Below are positions 18,628-27,007 of a stretch of 64,000 bases of DNA, piece after piece (position 1 is the stretch's first letter; every line of letters begins with the position of its first letter). This stretch comes from Paenibacillus sonchi (GTDB lineage: Bacteria; Bacillota; Bacilli; Paenibacillales; Paenibacillaceae): positions 5,704,001 to 5,768,000 of the forward strand of contig NZ_CP068595.1 in assembly GCF_016772475.1 (NCBI RefSeq). Direction: 5' to 3'. Under the pieces are notes generated by a model. That model was not told the DNA's origin, made no database searches, and saw nothing but the letters and a program-made list of their open reading frames with translations. Both the position numbers and the translations under genes were made by a program.

Positions 18628-19395
18628 TCAAAAATCAAGGAATAACGCCGCATTGCAATATTGGCGGGCCAAAGCCTGGAAATAACAGGTCTGTACCGAG
18701 ATGGCGGCAATCATCAGCATATTCCGCACGGCATGCCGCTGGGACCTGGTCAGATGGTTCAAACGCTGCATCATATTTTCGAGCGAAACCTTTAGCACCT
18801 TATCAGCTCTTGATGAATACATCTGCTGTGCGCTGAGGTCTGCGAGTCCTTGAACCGGCATCACAGGACTGCTCTTGATCTCTTCGAACAACTCTGCATA
18901 TGCGTGATACAGCTGGGCGGGTTCGACTAGATCATCATCGTCCCGCTCCGGTGCCAGGAAGAGCAGCCGGAACAGCTGGCGGATACTCTCGAAATCGAGG
19001 GCAGCCTTCAGATCATCGATCATAAATAAAAGCGCAGCCTGATTGACGGAATATTTTTTCCCTTCTCGGGGGGAGCCCAGATATTCTTTGAAGTCGCGTT
19101 TTACCCAATTCTGCATAGAAGTGGCAGAAAGTGTAGAATACTCAATCAGGTGGCCCAGGGTGGCGATTTCTCCAAGCGACAACCCCTTTACAGGGCTTCC
19201 TTTTATCAGCTTTTGCAGAATGGGTGGAATCTCCGTGGACAGAAAAGCCGGGAGAGAAGCACCCTTTTCCACCTCTTCATAATGAAATTTTGACCATGCA
19301 TCCTGCAGGATATGCAGCGGCTTTCGTTCAATAGTACTGTTCAGGGACAGCAGCAGTTCGGACATTTCGATCCGGCTGAGTGTAAAAGCTTCCAT
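18628..19395 (-). CDS. DUF1836 domain protein (putative HTH regulator)
   Basis: A 255-residue protein starting MEAFTLSRIEMSELLLSLN. Residues about 80-180 fit DUF1836: LGEIATLGHLIEYSTLSATSMQNWVKRDFKEYLG resembles a MerR-like HTH, followed by YSVNQAALLFMIDDLKAALDFESI. I chose ATG 19395 because GAAGGGGTGCCATAT precedes it; an upstream ATG at 19452 lies inside a palindrome without a binding site. The gene is divergent from the CNNM protein across a 115-base interval containing an 18-bp inverted repeat. Regulation of itself or its neighbour is an inference. Confidence 0.75.
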   Translation of the reverse strand: MEAFTLSRIEMSELLLSLNSTIERKPLHILQDAWSKFHYEEVEKGASLPAFLSTEIPPILQKLIKGSPVKGLSLGEIATLGHLIEYSTLSATSMQNWVKRDFKEYLGSPREGKKYSVNQAALLFMIDDLKAALDFESIRQLFRLLFLAPERDDDDLVEPAQLYHAYAELFEEIKSSPVMPVQGLADLSAQQMYSSRADKVLKVSLENMMQRLNHLTRSQRHAVRNMLMIAAISVQTCYFQALARQYCNAALFLDF

Positions 19396-19443
19396 ATATG
19401 GCACCCCTTCGCCATTTGATTTTCTATTGAAAAGTTCGTACAA

Positions 19444-19461
19444 TGAGTTCATGTGAACTCA
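19444..19461. promoter_or_regulatory. Perfect inverted repeat in a divergent promoter region
   Basis: TGAGTTCA at 19444-19451 and TGAACTCA at 19454-19461 form an 8-2-8 palindrome between the divergent DUF1836 and CNNM genes. This is the size and place of an operator for a dimeric regulator. Confidence 0.55.
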
Positions 19462-19510
19462 TAATATGAGTATAACCTATTTTAACGATGAGAGGGATGG
19501 TAAAGATTAT

Positions 19511-20833
19511 ATGGGTATAGGACTTAGTTTGACGCTTGTGGCAATTTTGATCATTTTAACCGCATTTTTTGTAGCGACGGAATTTGCATTGGTACGGCTG
19601 AGAGGCAGCCAGATTAGCCAGATGGTGCTTGAGGGCAAAAAAAACGCCCTGGCGGTTCAAAGGGTTGCAGCCAACCTTGACGGCTATTTGTCTGCCTGCC
19701 AGCTGGGGATCACCATTACAGCACTGGGGATTGGAGCCTTGGCGGAGCCGGCTTTTGAGCAGCTCCTGATTCCATTGTTCGACCTTGGGAATATCAGCCA
19801 CAGTGTGAGTGAGCCTATTGCTTTTGCCTTGGCATTCATTATTGCCACATTCCTGCATGTCGTAGTCGGTGAACTTGCCCCGAAGACGGCCGCTATCAAT
19901 ATTCCGGAGAAAATTGGTCAGATTACCTCACCGCTGATTATTTGGTTCTACAAAATTTTGTACCCTCTGATTTGGCTGATGAACGGTTCCGCTAATCTGC
20001 TGGTCCGCATGTTCGGGATGAAGCCGGCAAGCGAGCACGGAGATGCGCACAGCGAAGATGAGATCCGCCTGATTCTCTCCGAGAGCTATGAGAGCGGTAA
20101 AATCAACAAAGCCGAATATGGCTATGTGAACCGTATCTTCACCTTTGATGAAATGCTGGCTAAGGAGATTATGGTGCCGCGGACGGATATGGTATGCCTG
20201 TTCACCAACCATTCTCTGAAAGAAAATCTGGAAATCATCCGTAAGGAGCAGTACACCCGCTTCCCGGTTGCCGATGGCAGTAAAGACAATATTATCGGAA
20301 TGATTAATACCAAACAGCTGTATTTGCAATATGACAACAATCCGGATTTCGATTTCAAAAGCCTGATTCTGCCGCTCCTCACTGTATCCGAAGTCACTCC
20401 GGTCAAAACACTGCTGACACGGATGCAGAAAGAGCGTGTGCATATCGCCCTGCTGCTTGATGAATACGGCGGAACCTCCGGCCTGATTACCATCGAGGAC
20501 ATCCTTGAAGAGATTGTCGGTGAAATCCGCGATGAGTTTGACGGAGACGAACGCCGCAATATCGAGAAGCTGAGTGATTCCCATTATTTATTCGACGGGA
20601 ATGTCTCCGTCCTGGAAGTCAAGGAGCTGACAGGCTTTGATCTGCATGATGATGAAGTGACCACAATCGGTGGATGGCTGTACAGTCATCTGGAAGAACC
20701 CGCTATCGGTAAAAGTATAACCCATGAAAATGTGACCCTTACCGTCCGCGAAATGAACCGCCACCGCATCCGCAGAGTGGAGTTTGAACTTGCACAGCCC
20801 GGATCTGAAGATTCGAAATCGTTGCCGGAATAA
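19511..20833 (+). CDS. CNNM/CorC (HlyC) family membrane protein with CBS pair
   Basis: A 440-residue protein: an N-terminal CNNM (DUF21) domain of about four helices with FVATEFALVRLRGSQI and GYLSACQLGITITALGIGALAEPAF, two CBS domains (IMVPRTDMVCLFTNHSL to IMNTKQLY, and VKTLLTRMQKERVHIALLLDEYGGTSGLITIEDILEEIVGEI), and a CorC/HlyC C-terminal domain. Family members are linked to magnesium efflux or homeostasis. The ATG at 19511 follows GAGAGGGATGGTAAAGATT; the ATG at 19466 has no binding site. A second family member lies at 57039-58355. A strong terminator follows. Confidence 0.9.
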   Translation: MGIGLSLTLVAILIILTAFFVATEFALVRLRGSQISQMVLEGKKNALAVQRVAANLDGYLSACQLGITITALGIGALAEPAFEQLLIPLFDLGNISHSVSEPIAFALAFIIATFLHVVVGELAPKTAAINIPEKIGQITSPLIIWFYKILYPLIWLMNGSANLLVRMFGMKPASEHGDAHSEDEIRLILSESYESGKINKAEYGYVNRIFTFDEMLAKEIMVPRTDMVCLFTNHSLKENLEIIRKEQYTRFPVADGSKDNIIGMINTKQLYLQYDNNPDFDFKSLILPLLTVSEVTPVKTLLTRMQKERVHIALLLDEYGGTSGLITIEDILEEIVGEIRDEFDGDERRNIEKLSDSHYLFDGNVSVLEVKELTGFDLHDDEVTTIGGWLYSHLEEPAIGKSITHENVTLTVREMNRHRIRRVEFELAQPGSEDSKSLPE

Positions 20834-20845
20834 TCGTATATATAG

Positions 20846-20881
20846 AACAAAAGGCGCTCCGCATTTGGAGCGCCTTTTGTT
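20846..20881. terminator. Bidirectional terminator between convergent genes
   Basis: ACAAAAGGCGCTCC pairs with GGAGCGCCTTTTGT around a GCATTT loop. T-rich ends face both ways, serving the CNNM gene and the convergent acetyltransferase gene. Confidence 0.9.
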
Positions 20882-20887
20882 TTTGAA

Positions 20888-21412
20888 TTACATAACCTCA
20901 GGTTCGCCTGGGAAAATTCTGCTCATATAATACTCATCTACCCATTTGCCTTCGACCATCAATGATTTGATCTTGGTTCCTTCAATTTCAAAGCCGTTTT
21001 TGGTGTACAACGCCAAAGCACGGTCATTATGGACCATAACAGTAAGCTCCAGACGAATGATCCCCGTTTCTTTGGCCCATTTCTCCAATTCCTTGAACAA
21101 AGCGCTGCCAAGCCCCATTCCCTGGAATTCCTTTAGGATGCCGGTGACAATATACGCACTATGCCTGTTGCGCCTTGCACTTCCGCCCCTGACCGAGAGG
21201 AACCCGGCTAATCGGCCGCTGGCTGCGGCTCCGATCAGCATGGAATTTTCGGCACTCGCAAAGCTCCGGATCATTTCCTCTGCCTGCTTGATTCCTGTCT
21301 GGCGTTCACCCGACTCCAGCAACATAAACGCAGATTCTTCGTCCAGGCGGTACTGCAGACTGAGCAGGTCAGCAGCGTCCTCCGGCACCAGTTCCCTTAT
21401 TGTTACTTTCAT
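20888..21412 (-). CDS. GNAT family N-acetyltransferase
   Basis: A 174-residue single-domain GNAT enzyme. The acetyl-CoA binding motif A is visible as EFQGMGLGSALFKELEKWAKE (about residues 93-113; Q-x-x-G-x-G). Strand beta-5 ends in LELTVMVHNDRALALYTKNGFEIEGT, with the tyrosine that usually acts as general acid. The C-terminal VDEYYMSRIF is typical of RimI/SpeG-like subfamilies acting on small molecules or protein N-termini. The substrate is unknown. The ATG at 21412 follows AGGAGGATTAGCA. Confidence 0.9.
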   Translation of the reverse strand: MKVTIRELVPEDAADLLSLQYRLDEESAFMLLESGERQTGIKQAEEMIRSFASAENSMLIGAAASGRLAGFLSVRGGSARRNRHSAYIVTGILKEFQGMGLGSALFKELEKWAKETGIIRLELTVMVHNDRALALYTKNGFEIEGTKIKSLMVEGKWVDEYYMSRIFPGEPEVM

Positions 21413-21487
21413 TGCTAATCCTCCTGCTTCATGTTACCTGTTCAATATGTCTAATGGAGGGGGCACCCTCCGGGACTACTTCTCATT

Positions 21488-21598
21488 GAATTTTGAATAA
21501 ACCCCTCCCGTTATTATAATTAATGCAATTAATAATCTGCCATTATTAACGTTATTAATTATATAACATTGTTAATTCCATTAATTAATTTCCACATC
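21488..21598. other. Very AT-rich intergenic tract with repeated TTAAT words
   Basis: About 110 bases between the acetyltransferase start and the VOC stop are built from ATTAAT/TTAATA words (for example ATTAATTATATAACATTG). The density contrasts sharply with the roughly 50 percent GC neighbours. It may hold overlapping -10-like elements or bend DNA; no gene is visible. Confidence 0.6.
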
Positions 21599-21600
21599 GT

Positions 21601-21954
21601 CTAACACCGGCAGATCATCAATACATTCCCATCCGGGTCCTTGAAGTTGAACCAGTGGTCATGCTCAATATCGGTCAGCAGCTCCGCTCCGGATTCTTTG
21701 ACAAAATCATAGGCGGCATCAATATCCTCAGTGTTCAGATGGAAAGACGGAACCTTCAGTACAGCCGCCGCTGTGAAAATTCTGCTGTCCAGCACAATGC
21801 CGGGTCCTTGCATCGGAATCACGTATAGATGTCCGAACAGCACCTCACCGTCAAGGGGAAGCCCCAGCAAACGGCAATACCAGTTTTTCGACCTTTCAAT
21901 ATCACTAACCGGAATAAAAACAGCGCCAATCTGATTCAGAATCGGACTTGTCAC
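21601..21954 (-). CDS. VOC (glyoxalase/bleomycin-resistance fold) family protein
   Basis: A 117-residue protein with one beta-alpha-beta-beta-beta repeat pair: IGAVFIPVSDIERSKNWYCRLLGLP at the N-terminus and the C-terminal FKDPDGNVLMICR, which carries the usual metal-site and substrate-facing positions. Such stand-alone proteins are metal-dependent lyases, isomerases or binding proteins. No resistance role can be claimed. The start is GTG at 21954, with GAGGAGG ten bases upstream. It is divergent from the TrkH gene. Confidence 0.85.
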   Translation of the reverse strand: MTSPILNQIGAVFIPVSDIERSKNWYCRLLGLPLDGEVLFGHLYVIPMQGPGIVLDSRIFTAAAVLKVPSFHLNTEDIDAAYDFVKESGAELLTDIEHDHWFNFKDPDGNVLMICRC

Positions 21955-22039
21955 AGCCAGTATGCCTCCTCTATATATCTTGTAAATAATCGAGCCTCTT
22001 TACCATTTCGATAAAATATGTCAATTCCCTCCCTATTTA

Positions 22040-22067
22040 TTGGACAGATCAAAAGATATGGTATAAT
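22040..22067 (+). promoter_or_regulatory. SigA-type promoter of the potassium transporter gene
   Basis: TTGGAC at 22040-22045 and TATAAT at 22062-22067 are separated by 16 bases and lie about 38 bases before the TTG start. Confidence 0.7.
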
Positions 22068-22104
22068 CTTGTCAGATTATCTTCAGACGTCAGGAGAATG
22101 AGAA

Positions 22105-23451
22105 TTGGCTATTGTACCCTTCGCGCATCAAAAACTGACACCACCCAAAATACTATCTTTGGGGTTCATGGTGCTGATTGCAGCCGGAACGATTCTTTTA
22201 TGCCTTCCTGCTGCTTCCACCGGAGCGAGAATCTCTTTTATTGATGCTTTGTTCATGGCGACTTCAGCCACCTGTGTGACTGGGCTTGCAGTCATAGATA
22301 CAGGAACTCAGCTTACTGTATTCGGACAGATCGTGCTGCTGGTATTGTTTCAATTCGGCGGTCTGGGTTTCGTTACAATGGCTACTTTGATTACACTTGT
22401 GCTCAATAAGCGGATCTCACTCAAGGAACGGCTGCTGCTGCAGGAATCCATGAACCAGAATTCGATGCAGGGTATTGTCCGGCTGATACAGCGGGTGCTT
22501 ATTTATTCGCTGGTCATCCAGCTCAGCGGAGCCATCCTCCTTGCCGCCAGATTCACTTTGGATATGTCTTTCGGCAAAGCGGTGTATTACGGACTATTTC
22601 ATAGCATTTCGATCTTCAACAATGCAGGTTTTGACCTTTTTGGAGATATACACGGTCCCTTCAGCGGCCTCACACGGTATGCCGAAGACCCGATTGTAAA
22701 TATTACTTCCATGCTGCTGATTTTCCTTGGCGGAATCGGTTTTATTGTATTGTCGGATCTGATTGACTATCCCAAACGCAAACGCTTAACCCTGCATTCC
22801 AAAGTCGTGCTTTCAACATCTGCCGTTCTGATTCTGGGCGGGGCTGCGGTCTTTTTCTGGCTTGAACTGAATTCTACCCTGAAGCCGCTGCATGCCGGAG
22901 GCAAAGTCATGGCGTCTTTCCTGCAAGCGATCACCCCGCGCTCCGGCGGTGTTACAACCATTGAGATCCCGCTTCTGCGCGAATCAACCCAGTTCCTCAT
23001 GATCCTGCTTATGTTCATCGGCGCTGCTCCCGGTTCAACCGGAGGGGGAATCAAGATCACCACTTTCGCCATCCTGGTCGTTACCGCCTACACCAAAATC
23101 CGGGGCAAGGAGGACATCGTCATGTTCCGCCACCGGATTTCCAAAGAAAATGTGTACCGGGCGATAACCCTGACCCTGCTCTCGCTGATGCTTGTGGTGT
23201 CCGCGACGATGCTGCTGTCGGTCACCGAAAGCGCCGATTTTCTCACCGTGCTCTTCGAAGCAGTCTCTGCCTTCGGCACCTCAGGCATCACAATGGGGTT
23301 GACACCTAATCTAACCACAATAGGCAAGGTACTTGTGATTATCCTGATGTTCGTCGGCCGTACCGGGCCGCTGACCCTGGCCTACGCGCTCAAGCCGAAG
23401 AACAGCAAAGAGCTTTACCGCTATCCTGAAGGCAACATTACTATAGGCTGA
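22105..23451 (+). CDS. TrkH/KtrB family potassium uptake membrane subunit
   Basis: A 448-residue channel subunit of four M-P-M repeats. The selectivity-filter loops are seen as TSATCVTGLAVIDTG, SIFNNAGFDLFG, AITPRSGGVTTIE and AVSAFGTSGITMG; each carries the conserved glycine that coordinates potassium. The length fits KtrB better than the longer TrkH. The start is TTG at 22105 with AGGAG eight bases before it. The regulatory KtrA/TrkA subunit is not adjacent and must be elsewhere. A C-terminal GRTGPLTLAYALK motif is typical. The window also holds a KimA-like importer, so two potassium routes are present. Confidence 0.92.
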   Translation: MAIVPFAHQKLTPPKILSLGFMVLIAAGTILLCLPAASTGARISFIDALFMATSATCVTGLAVIDTGTQLTVFGQIVLLVLFQFGGLGFVTMATLITLVLNKRISLKERLLLQESMNQNSMQGIVRLIQRVLIYSLVIQLSGAILLAARFTLDMSFGKAVYYGLFHSISIFNNAGFDLFGDIHGPFSGLTRYAEDPIVNITSMLLIFLGGIGFIVLSDLIDYPKRKRLTLHSKVVLSTSAVLILGGAAVFFWLELNSTLKPLHAGGKVMASFLQAITPRSGGVTTIEIPLLRESTQFLMILLMFIGAAPGSTGGGIKITTFAILVVTAYTKIRGKEDIVMFRHRISKENVYRAITLTLLSLMLVVSATMLLSVTESADFLTVLFEAVSAFGTSGITMGLTPNLTTIGKVLVIILMFVGRTGPLTLAYALKPKNSKELYRYPEGNITIG

Positions 23452-23499
23452 TACAAGAGGAAAACGGCTTCACCCTACTCCTGTAACAAATATTCACAG

Positions 23500-23548
23500 C
23501 AAAAATGCGACCCTTTTCCGGCATCCCTGCCAAAAACGGTCGCATTTA
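23500..23548. terminator. Terminator between trkH-like and small acidic protein genes
   Basis: AAATGCGACC and GGTCGCATTT pair across a 24-base loop. T-runs occur at both ends, so it can serve both convergent genes. Confidence 0.75.
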
Positions 23549-23553
23549 TCTTT

Positions 23554-23841
23554 CTACTCTTCCTCAACCTCTTCCGTAAGCTCTTGGGTATCCAATGCAG
23601 CATCCAGCAGCAGATTGTAGACATCGTCATCATTTTCCAGCAGCGAATCGGTTTCCAGGAACTGCTCCTCACTCCCCGGCTCGCCGGCAAAACTCAGGCT
23701 GTAATCCCATTCCGTACCGCGTTTGCTGAAAAATGTGATTTCATAGGGGGAGTTATGATTTTCAAGGGTAAAAACCGTTCTCCCGATAAAGCTTCTATCC
23801 TCTTCGCGTTTCATTTCTGCTTTTATAATTTCTACGTTCAT
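23554..23841 (-). CDS. Small acidic protein of unknown function
   Basis: A 95-residue protein with a strand-rich N-terminal half (RTVFTLENHNSPYEITFFSKRGTEWDYSLSF) and a helical, strongly acidic C-terminus (NDDDVYNLLLDAALDTQELTEEVEEE). No catalytic motif, membrane segment or cysteine is seen. The ATG at 23841 follows GAAGGGAAGGACAGAAC, and a terminator follows the stop, so it is a clear single-gene unit. I do not recognise the family. Confidence 0.7.
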   Translation of the reverse strand: MNVEIIKAEMKREEDRSFIGRTVFTLENHNSPYEITFFSKRGTEWDYSLSFAGEPGSEEQFLETDSLLENDDDVYNLLLDAALDTQELTEEVEEE

Positions 23842-23985
23842 GTTCTGTCCTTCCCTTCATCATATCCTGGCTATTTCTTAGTATATCATGAGATATGAGC
23901 ATTTCCCTACCTGTAGGCAAGCCAATTGACTTTTTTCATCCGGCGGTTAATAATTTAATAAATCAATTGAAATGGAGGAATTCTA

Positions 23986-25218
23986 ATGCCCCAACTGCAA
24001 GCACAGCTTAGTAAATATGCGGATTTGGCGGTTCAAATCGGAGTTAATGTTCAACCCGGACAGACCCTGATCGTGAGCGCGCCTATTTCCGCTGCAGAAT
24101 TTGTGCGGCTCATTACCGCCAAGGCCTATGCCATCGGCGCGAGCCAGGTTAAGGTCAACTGGAGCGACGAATTCATTACCCGCCAGCAATTTGAGCATGC
24201 CGCGCCGGAAGTGTTCACGAAGCCGCCTACCTGGTTTGCGGGTGAAATAACCGAGTTCGCCGAGAATGGCGCAGCTTTCCTTCATGTTATCGCCGAGGAC
24301 CCGGACGCGCTCAAAGGCATCGATCCCGAGCGGATAGCGAACTACCAGAAAACCCGCGGAGAAGCTTTGACCAAATTCCGTGAACTGGAAATGTCCGATA
24401 AAGTCAGCTGGAGCATTGTTGCCATTCCGTCGCAGGCTTGGGCAGATAAGGTATTCCCGGATGTTCCGGCAGATGAACGCATAGACAAGCTTTGGGAAGC
24501 GATTTTCCACACCGTACGCTTGGACCGCGAAGATCCTGTAGCCGCCTGGCAGGAACATTTGGATACCCTTGAACAAAAAGCCAATGTCCTGAACGCCAAG
24601 AAATATAAAAGCCTCCATTACATAGCACCCGGTACTGATCTTAGCATCGAGCTGCCTGAAGGACACTTGTGGGCGCAAGGCGACAGCATCAATGCCAAGG
24701 GCCATTCTTTTGTCGCCAATATGCCAACTGAAGAAGTGTTCACTGCCCCACTCAAAACCGGTGTCAACGGAACGGTCAGAGCCACGAAGCCGCTTAGCTA
24801 CGGCGGGAACATTATTGACGGCTTCTCCATTACTTTTGAACAAGGCCGGATCGTTAGTGTAGCAGCCGAACAGGGCCAGGAGGCGCTGGAATATCTCATC
24901 GGGCTGGATGAAGGTGCAAAATATCTCGGCGAAGTGGCGCTTGTCCCGCATAAATCTCCAATTTCGGAATCCAATATCCTGTATTTCAATACTTTGTTTG
25001 ATGAGAATGCCTCCAACCATCTGGCCATTGGCACAGCATATGCCTTCTGTCTTGAAGGCGGTAAAGAAATGAATAAGGAAGAACTGATTGCCCATGGCCT
25101 GAACACAAGCGTTACCCACGTCGATTTTATGATCGGCTCAGCGGAGATGGACATTTACGGTATCACCGCTGACGGCACCAGAGAGCCTGTATTCCTGAAG
25201 GGGAACTGGGCGTTCTAA
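23986..25218 (+). CDS. M29 family metallo-aminopeptidase (AmpS-like), first copy
   Basis: A 410-residue M29 peptidase. Family features: QIGVNVQPGQTLIVSAPI near the N-terminus, the metal-binding catalytic half with ELPEGHLWAQG, the first glutamate ligand in MPTEEVFTAP, GLDEGAKYLGEVALVPHKSPIS, FDENASNHLAIGTAY, and the terminal THVDFMIGSAEMDI. Together these supply the Glu, His and Asp ligands of the two-metal site. M29 enzymes are cytoplasmic aminopeptidases that trim peptides. The ATG at 23986 follows AATGGAGGAATTCTA. The next gene is a close paralog 36 bases downstream. Confidence 0.93.
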   Translation: MPQLQAQLSKYADLAVQIGVNVQPGQTLIVSAPISAAEFVRLITAKAYAIGASQVKVNWSDEFITRQQFEHAAPEVFTKPPTWFAGEITEFAENGAAFLHVIAEDPDALKGIDPERIANYQKTRGEALTKFRELEMSDKVSWSIVAIPSQAWADKVFPDVPADERIDKLWEAIFHTVRLDREDPVAAWQEHLDTLEQKANVLNAKKYKSLHYIAPGTDLSIELPEGHLWAQGDSINAKGHSFVANMPTEEVFTAPLKTGVNGTVRATKPLSYGGNIIDGFSITFEQGRIVSVAAEQGQEALEYLIGLDEGAKYLGEVALVPHKSPISESNILYFNTLFDENASNHLAIGTAYAFCLEGGKEMNKEELIAHGLNTSVTHVDFMIGSAEMDIYGITADGTREPVFLKGNWAF

Positions 25219-25254
25219 AGCAGGCTGGACAGAGATATTAAGAGGAGTGGTACT

Positions 25255-26484
25255 ATGCTGAGTTTTAAGCAAAAGCTGGAGAATTACGCACTGCTGACGG
25301 TCAAAATCGGAATTAATATTCAGCCTGGACAGACCCTTGTGGTCAACGCTGATATAGCTTCGGCAGAACTGGTGCGGCTGGTAGTACGCAAAGCCTATGA
25401 AGCCGGTGCAAAGCTGGTTAAGGTGAATTATACGGATGAACTTGTCACCCGCACACGTTACGAGCTGGCGCCGTCCGAAAGCTTCCTCGAACCGCCAAAA
25501 TGGCAAGCCGACGAGCTGGAGGACCTGGCTAAAAACGGAGCAGCCTTCCTGTCGGTCATTTCGACTAATCCGGATCTGCTGAACGGGATCGATCCCGTAC
25601 GTATTGCCGATAATCAGCGCACAGCCGGTCAAGCTATGATGCCATACCGGGAACTGCTGATGGGCAACCATGTCAGTTGGAGCCTGGTAGCCTACCCCTC
25701 GCCTGTGTGGGCGGCCAAGGTATTCCCGGACACTCCGCCAGAACAGCAGGTAGAACTGCTGTGGGATGCCATCTTCAAGGCTGTCAGAGCAGACCAGGAG
25801 AATCCGGTTGAAGCCTGGAGCCTCCACCTGGCCGGTCTGAAGCAGCGCTGTGATATTTTGAATGCGAAAAAATACCGCAAGCTCCACTATACCGCACCAG
25901 GCACTGATCTCATGCTTGAGCTGCCGGAAGGCCATATTTGGTGTCAAGCGGGGGCTGTGAACGGACGCGGAGTACCTTTTCTGGCTAATATCCCAACCGA
26001 AGAGGTCTTCACGGCACCGCTTAAGACAGGTGCAAACGGTACAGTGAGCAGCACGAAACCGCTAAGCTATAGCGGCAACATCATTGACCGTTTCACCCTT
26101 ACCCTGGAGAATGGGAAAGTTACGGATTTCACTGCAGAAGTGGGCCAGGATGCGCTAGCATCTCTGCTGGCGATGGACGAAGGTTCTGCTTATTTTGGGG
26201 AAGTCGCCCTCGTTCCCTACCACTCTCCGATCTCGGAAAGCGGCATTCTGTACTTCACTACTCTTTATGATGAGAATGCTTCCTGTCACCTGGCTCTGGG
26301 AGCAGCTTACGCTTTCACTCTGGAGCAAGGTACGGCGATGACCAAAGAACAGCTTGCCGAGCACGGGATGAATCAAAGCCTGACCCACGTGGATTTCATG
26401 ATGGGCTCCGCGGATATGAATATCGACGGGATTACGGATGAAGGCCTAGCCGAACCTATTTTCCGCAACGGAAACTGGGCTTAA
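25255..26484 (+). CDS. M29 family metallo-aminopeptidase, second (tandem) copy
   Basis: A 409-residue paralog of the preceding gene, with the same order of motifs: ELPEGHIWCQA, IPTEEVFTAP, MDEGSAYFGEVALVPYHSPIS, YDENASCHLALGAAY, THVDFMMGSADMNI. The two align without large gaps and share runs such as KYRKLHYTAPGTDL versus KYKSLHYIAPGTDL. All putative metal ligands are kept, so both copies should be active; the differing pocket residues suggest split substrate preference. AGGAGTGGTACT precedes the ATG at 25255. A terminator follows, so the two genes probably form one transcript. Confidence 0.93.
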   Translation: MLSFKQKLENYALLTVKIGINIQPGQTLVVNADIASAELVRLVVRKAYEAGAKLVKVNYTDELVTRTRYELAPSESFLEPPKWQADELEDLAKNGAAFLSVISTNPDLLNGIDPVRIADNQRTAGQAMMPYRELLMGNHVSWSLVAYPSPVWAAKVFPDTPPEQQVELLWDAIFKAVRADQENPVEAWSLHLAGLKQRCDILNAKKYRKLHYTAPGTDLMLELPEGHIWCQAGAVNGRGVPFLANIPTEEVFTAPLKTGANGTVSSTKPLSYSGNIIDRFTLTLENGKVTDFTAEVGQDALASLLAMDEGSAYFGEVALVPYHSPISESGILYFTTLYDENASCHLALGAAYAFTLEQGTAMTKEQLAEHGMNQSLTHVDFMMGSADMNIDGITDEGLAEPIFRNGNWA

Positions 26485-26526
26485 CTTTTACCATCTTGAT
26501 AGCTTGACAAATTGCATTAATACACT

Positions 26527-26575
26527 AAACACCCTATAGATTCTCTTAAAAAAGAGCGTCTCAGGGTGTTTTTTT
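26527..26575 (+). terminator. Terminator after the aminopeptidase pair
   Basis: AAACACCCT at 26527-26535 pairs with AGGGTGTTT at 26563-26571, with an inner CTCTTAAAAAAGAG hairpin and a T-run behind. Confidence 0.85.
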
Positions 26576-26713
26576 GGCTATATAGCTATAATTCTGTAAA
26601 TTAATAGCCCAAATTTGAAGATTTGTTCATAATTAATTCACAATATTGTTGAATTTCATTCACAAATATGTCACAATACAGTTAAGGATTCTATTTACAA
26701 GGAGGTTATTCCG

Positions 26714-26887
26714 ATGAAAGAATCATTCTCCCACGACCTGGACACAGTTAAACCGGATCGTAAAGAAACCGATGCCCCTACCGACTCCAGCATCGCCGCT
26801 TCCAATGCCATCAAGTATACGGCCTATATCATGCTGCTGTTCGGATTTCTGTATTTTCTGATTGCCTACCTGGCCCCCATGTTGTAA
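26714..26887 (+). CDS. Small single-span membrane protein
   Basis: A 57-residue frame beginning MKESFSHDLDTVKPDRKE. A charged, Thr/Ser-rich N-terminal half is followed by one hydrophobic helix, YIMLLFGFLYFLIAYLAPML, that ends the protein. AAGGAGGTTATTCCG is a near-perfect ribosome binding site, which supports real expression. AT-rich DNA with several possible -10 elements lies upstream (26580-26700). It is predicted to be tail-anchored in the membrane with its N-terminus in the cytoplasm. No family is recognised. Confidence 0.7.
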   Translation: MKESFSHDLDTVKPDRKETDAPTDSSIAASNAIKYTAYIMLLFGFLYFLIAYLAPML

Positions 26888-27007
26888 GAGGCTCATTCAA
26901 TGATATATACTCTCGAAAGCGCTTACGGCTGACGCCTACTCTTACGGGTACGGTTCAGCCGTTTATTCGTTATTCCGTCTTATTGGGGATGGCAAAACCG
27001 GTGCAGC

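Noticed and set aside
23983..25119. A 378-codon open frame antisense to the first aminopeptidase gene
   Set aside because: It is a shadow of a strongly conserved gene; the sense frame has all M29 motifs and a good binding site.
26926..26964. Inverted repeat ACGGCTGA/TCAGCCGT after the small membrane protein gene as a terminator
   Set aside because: Stem is short with a long loop and no clear T-run; it may be a weak terminator but is not reported as one.
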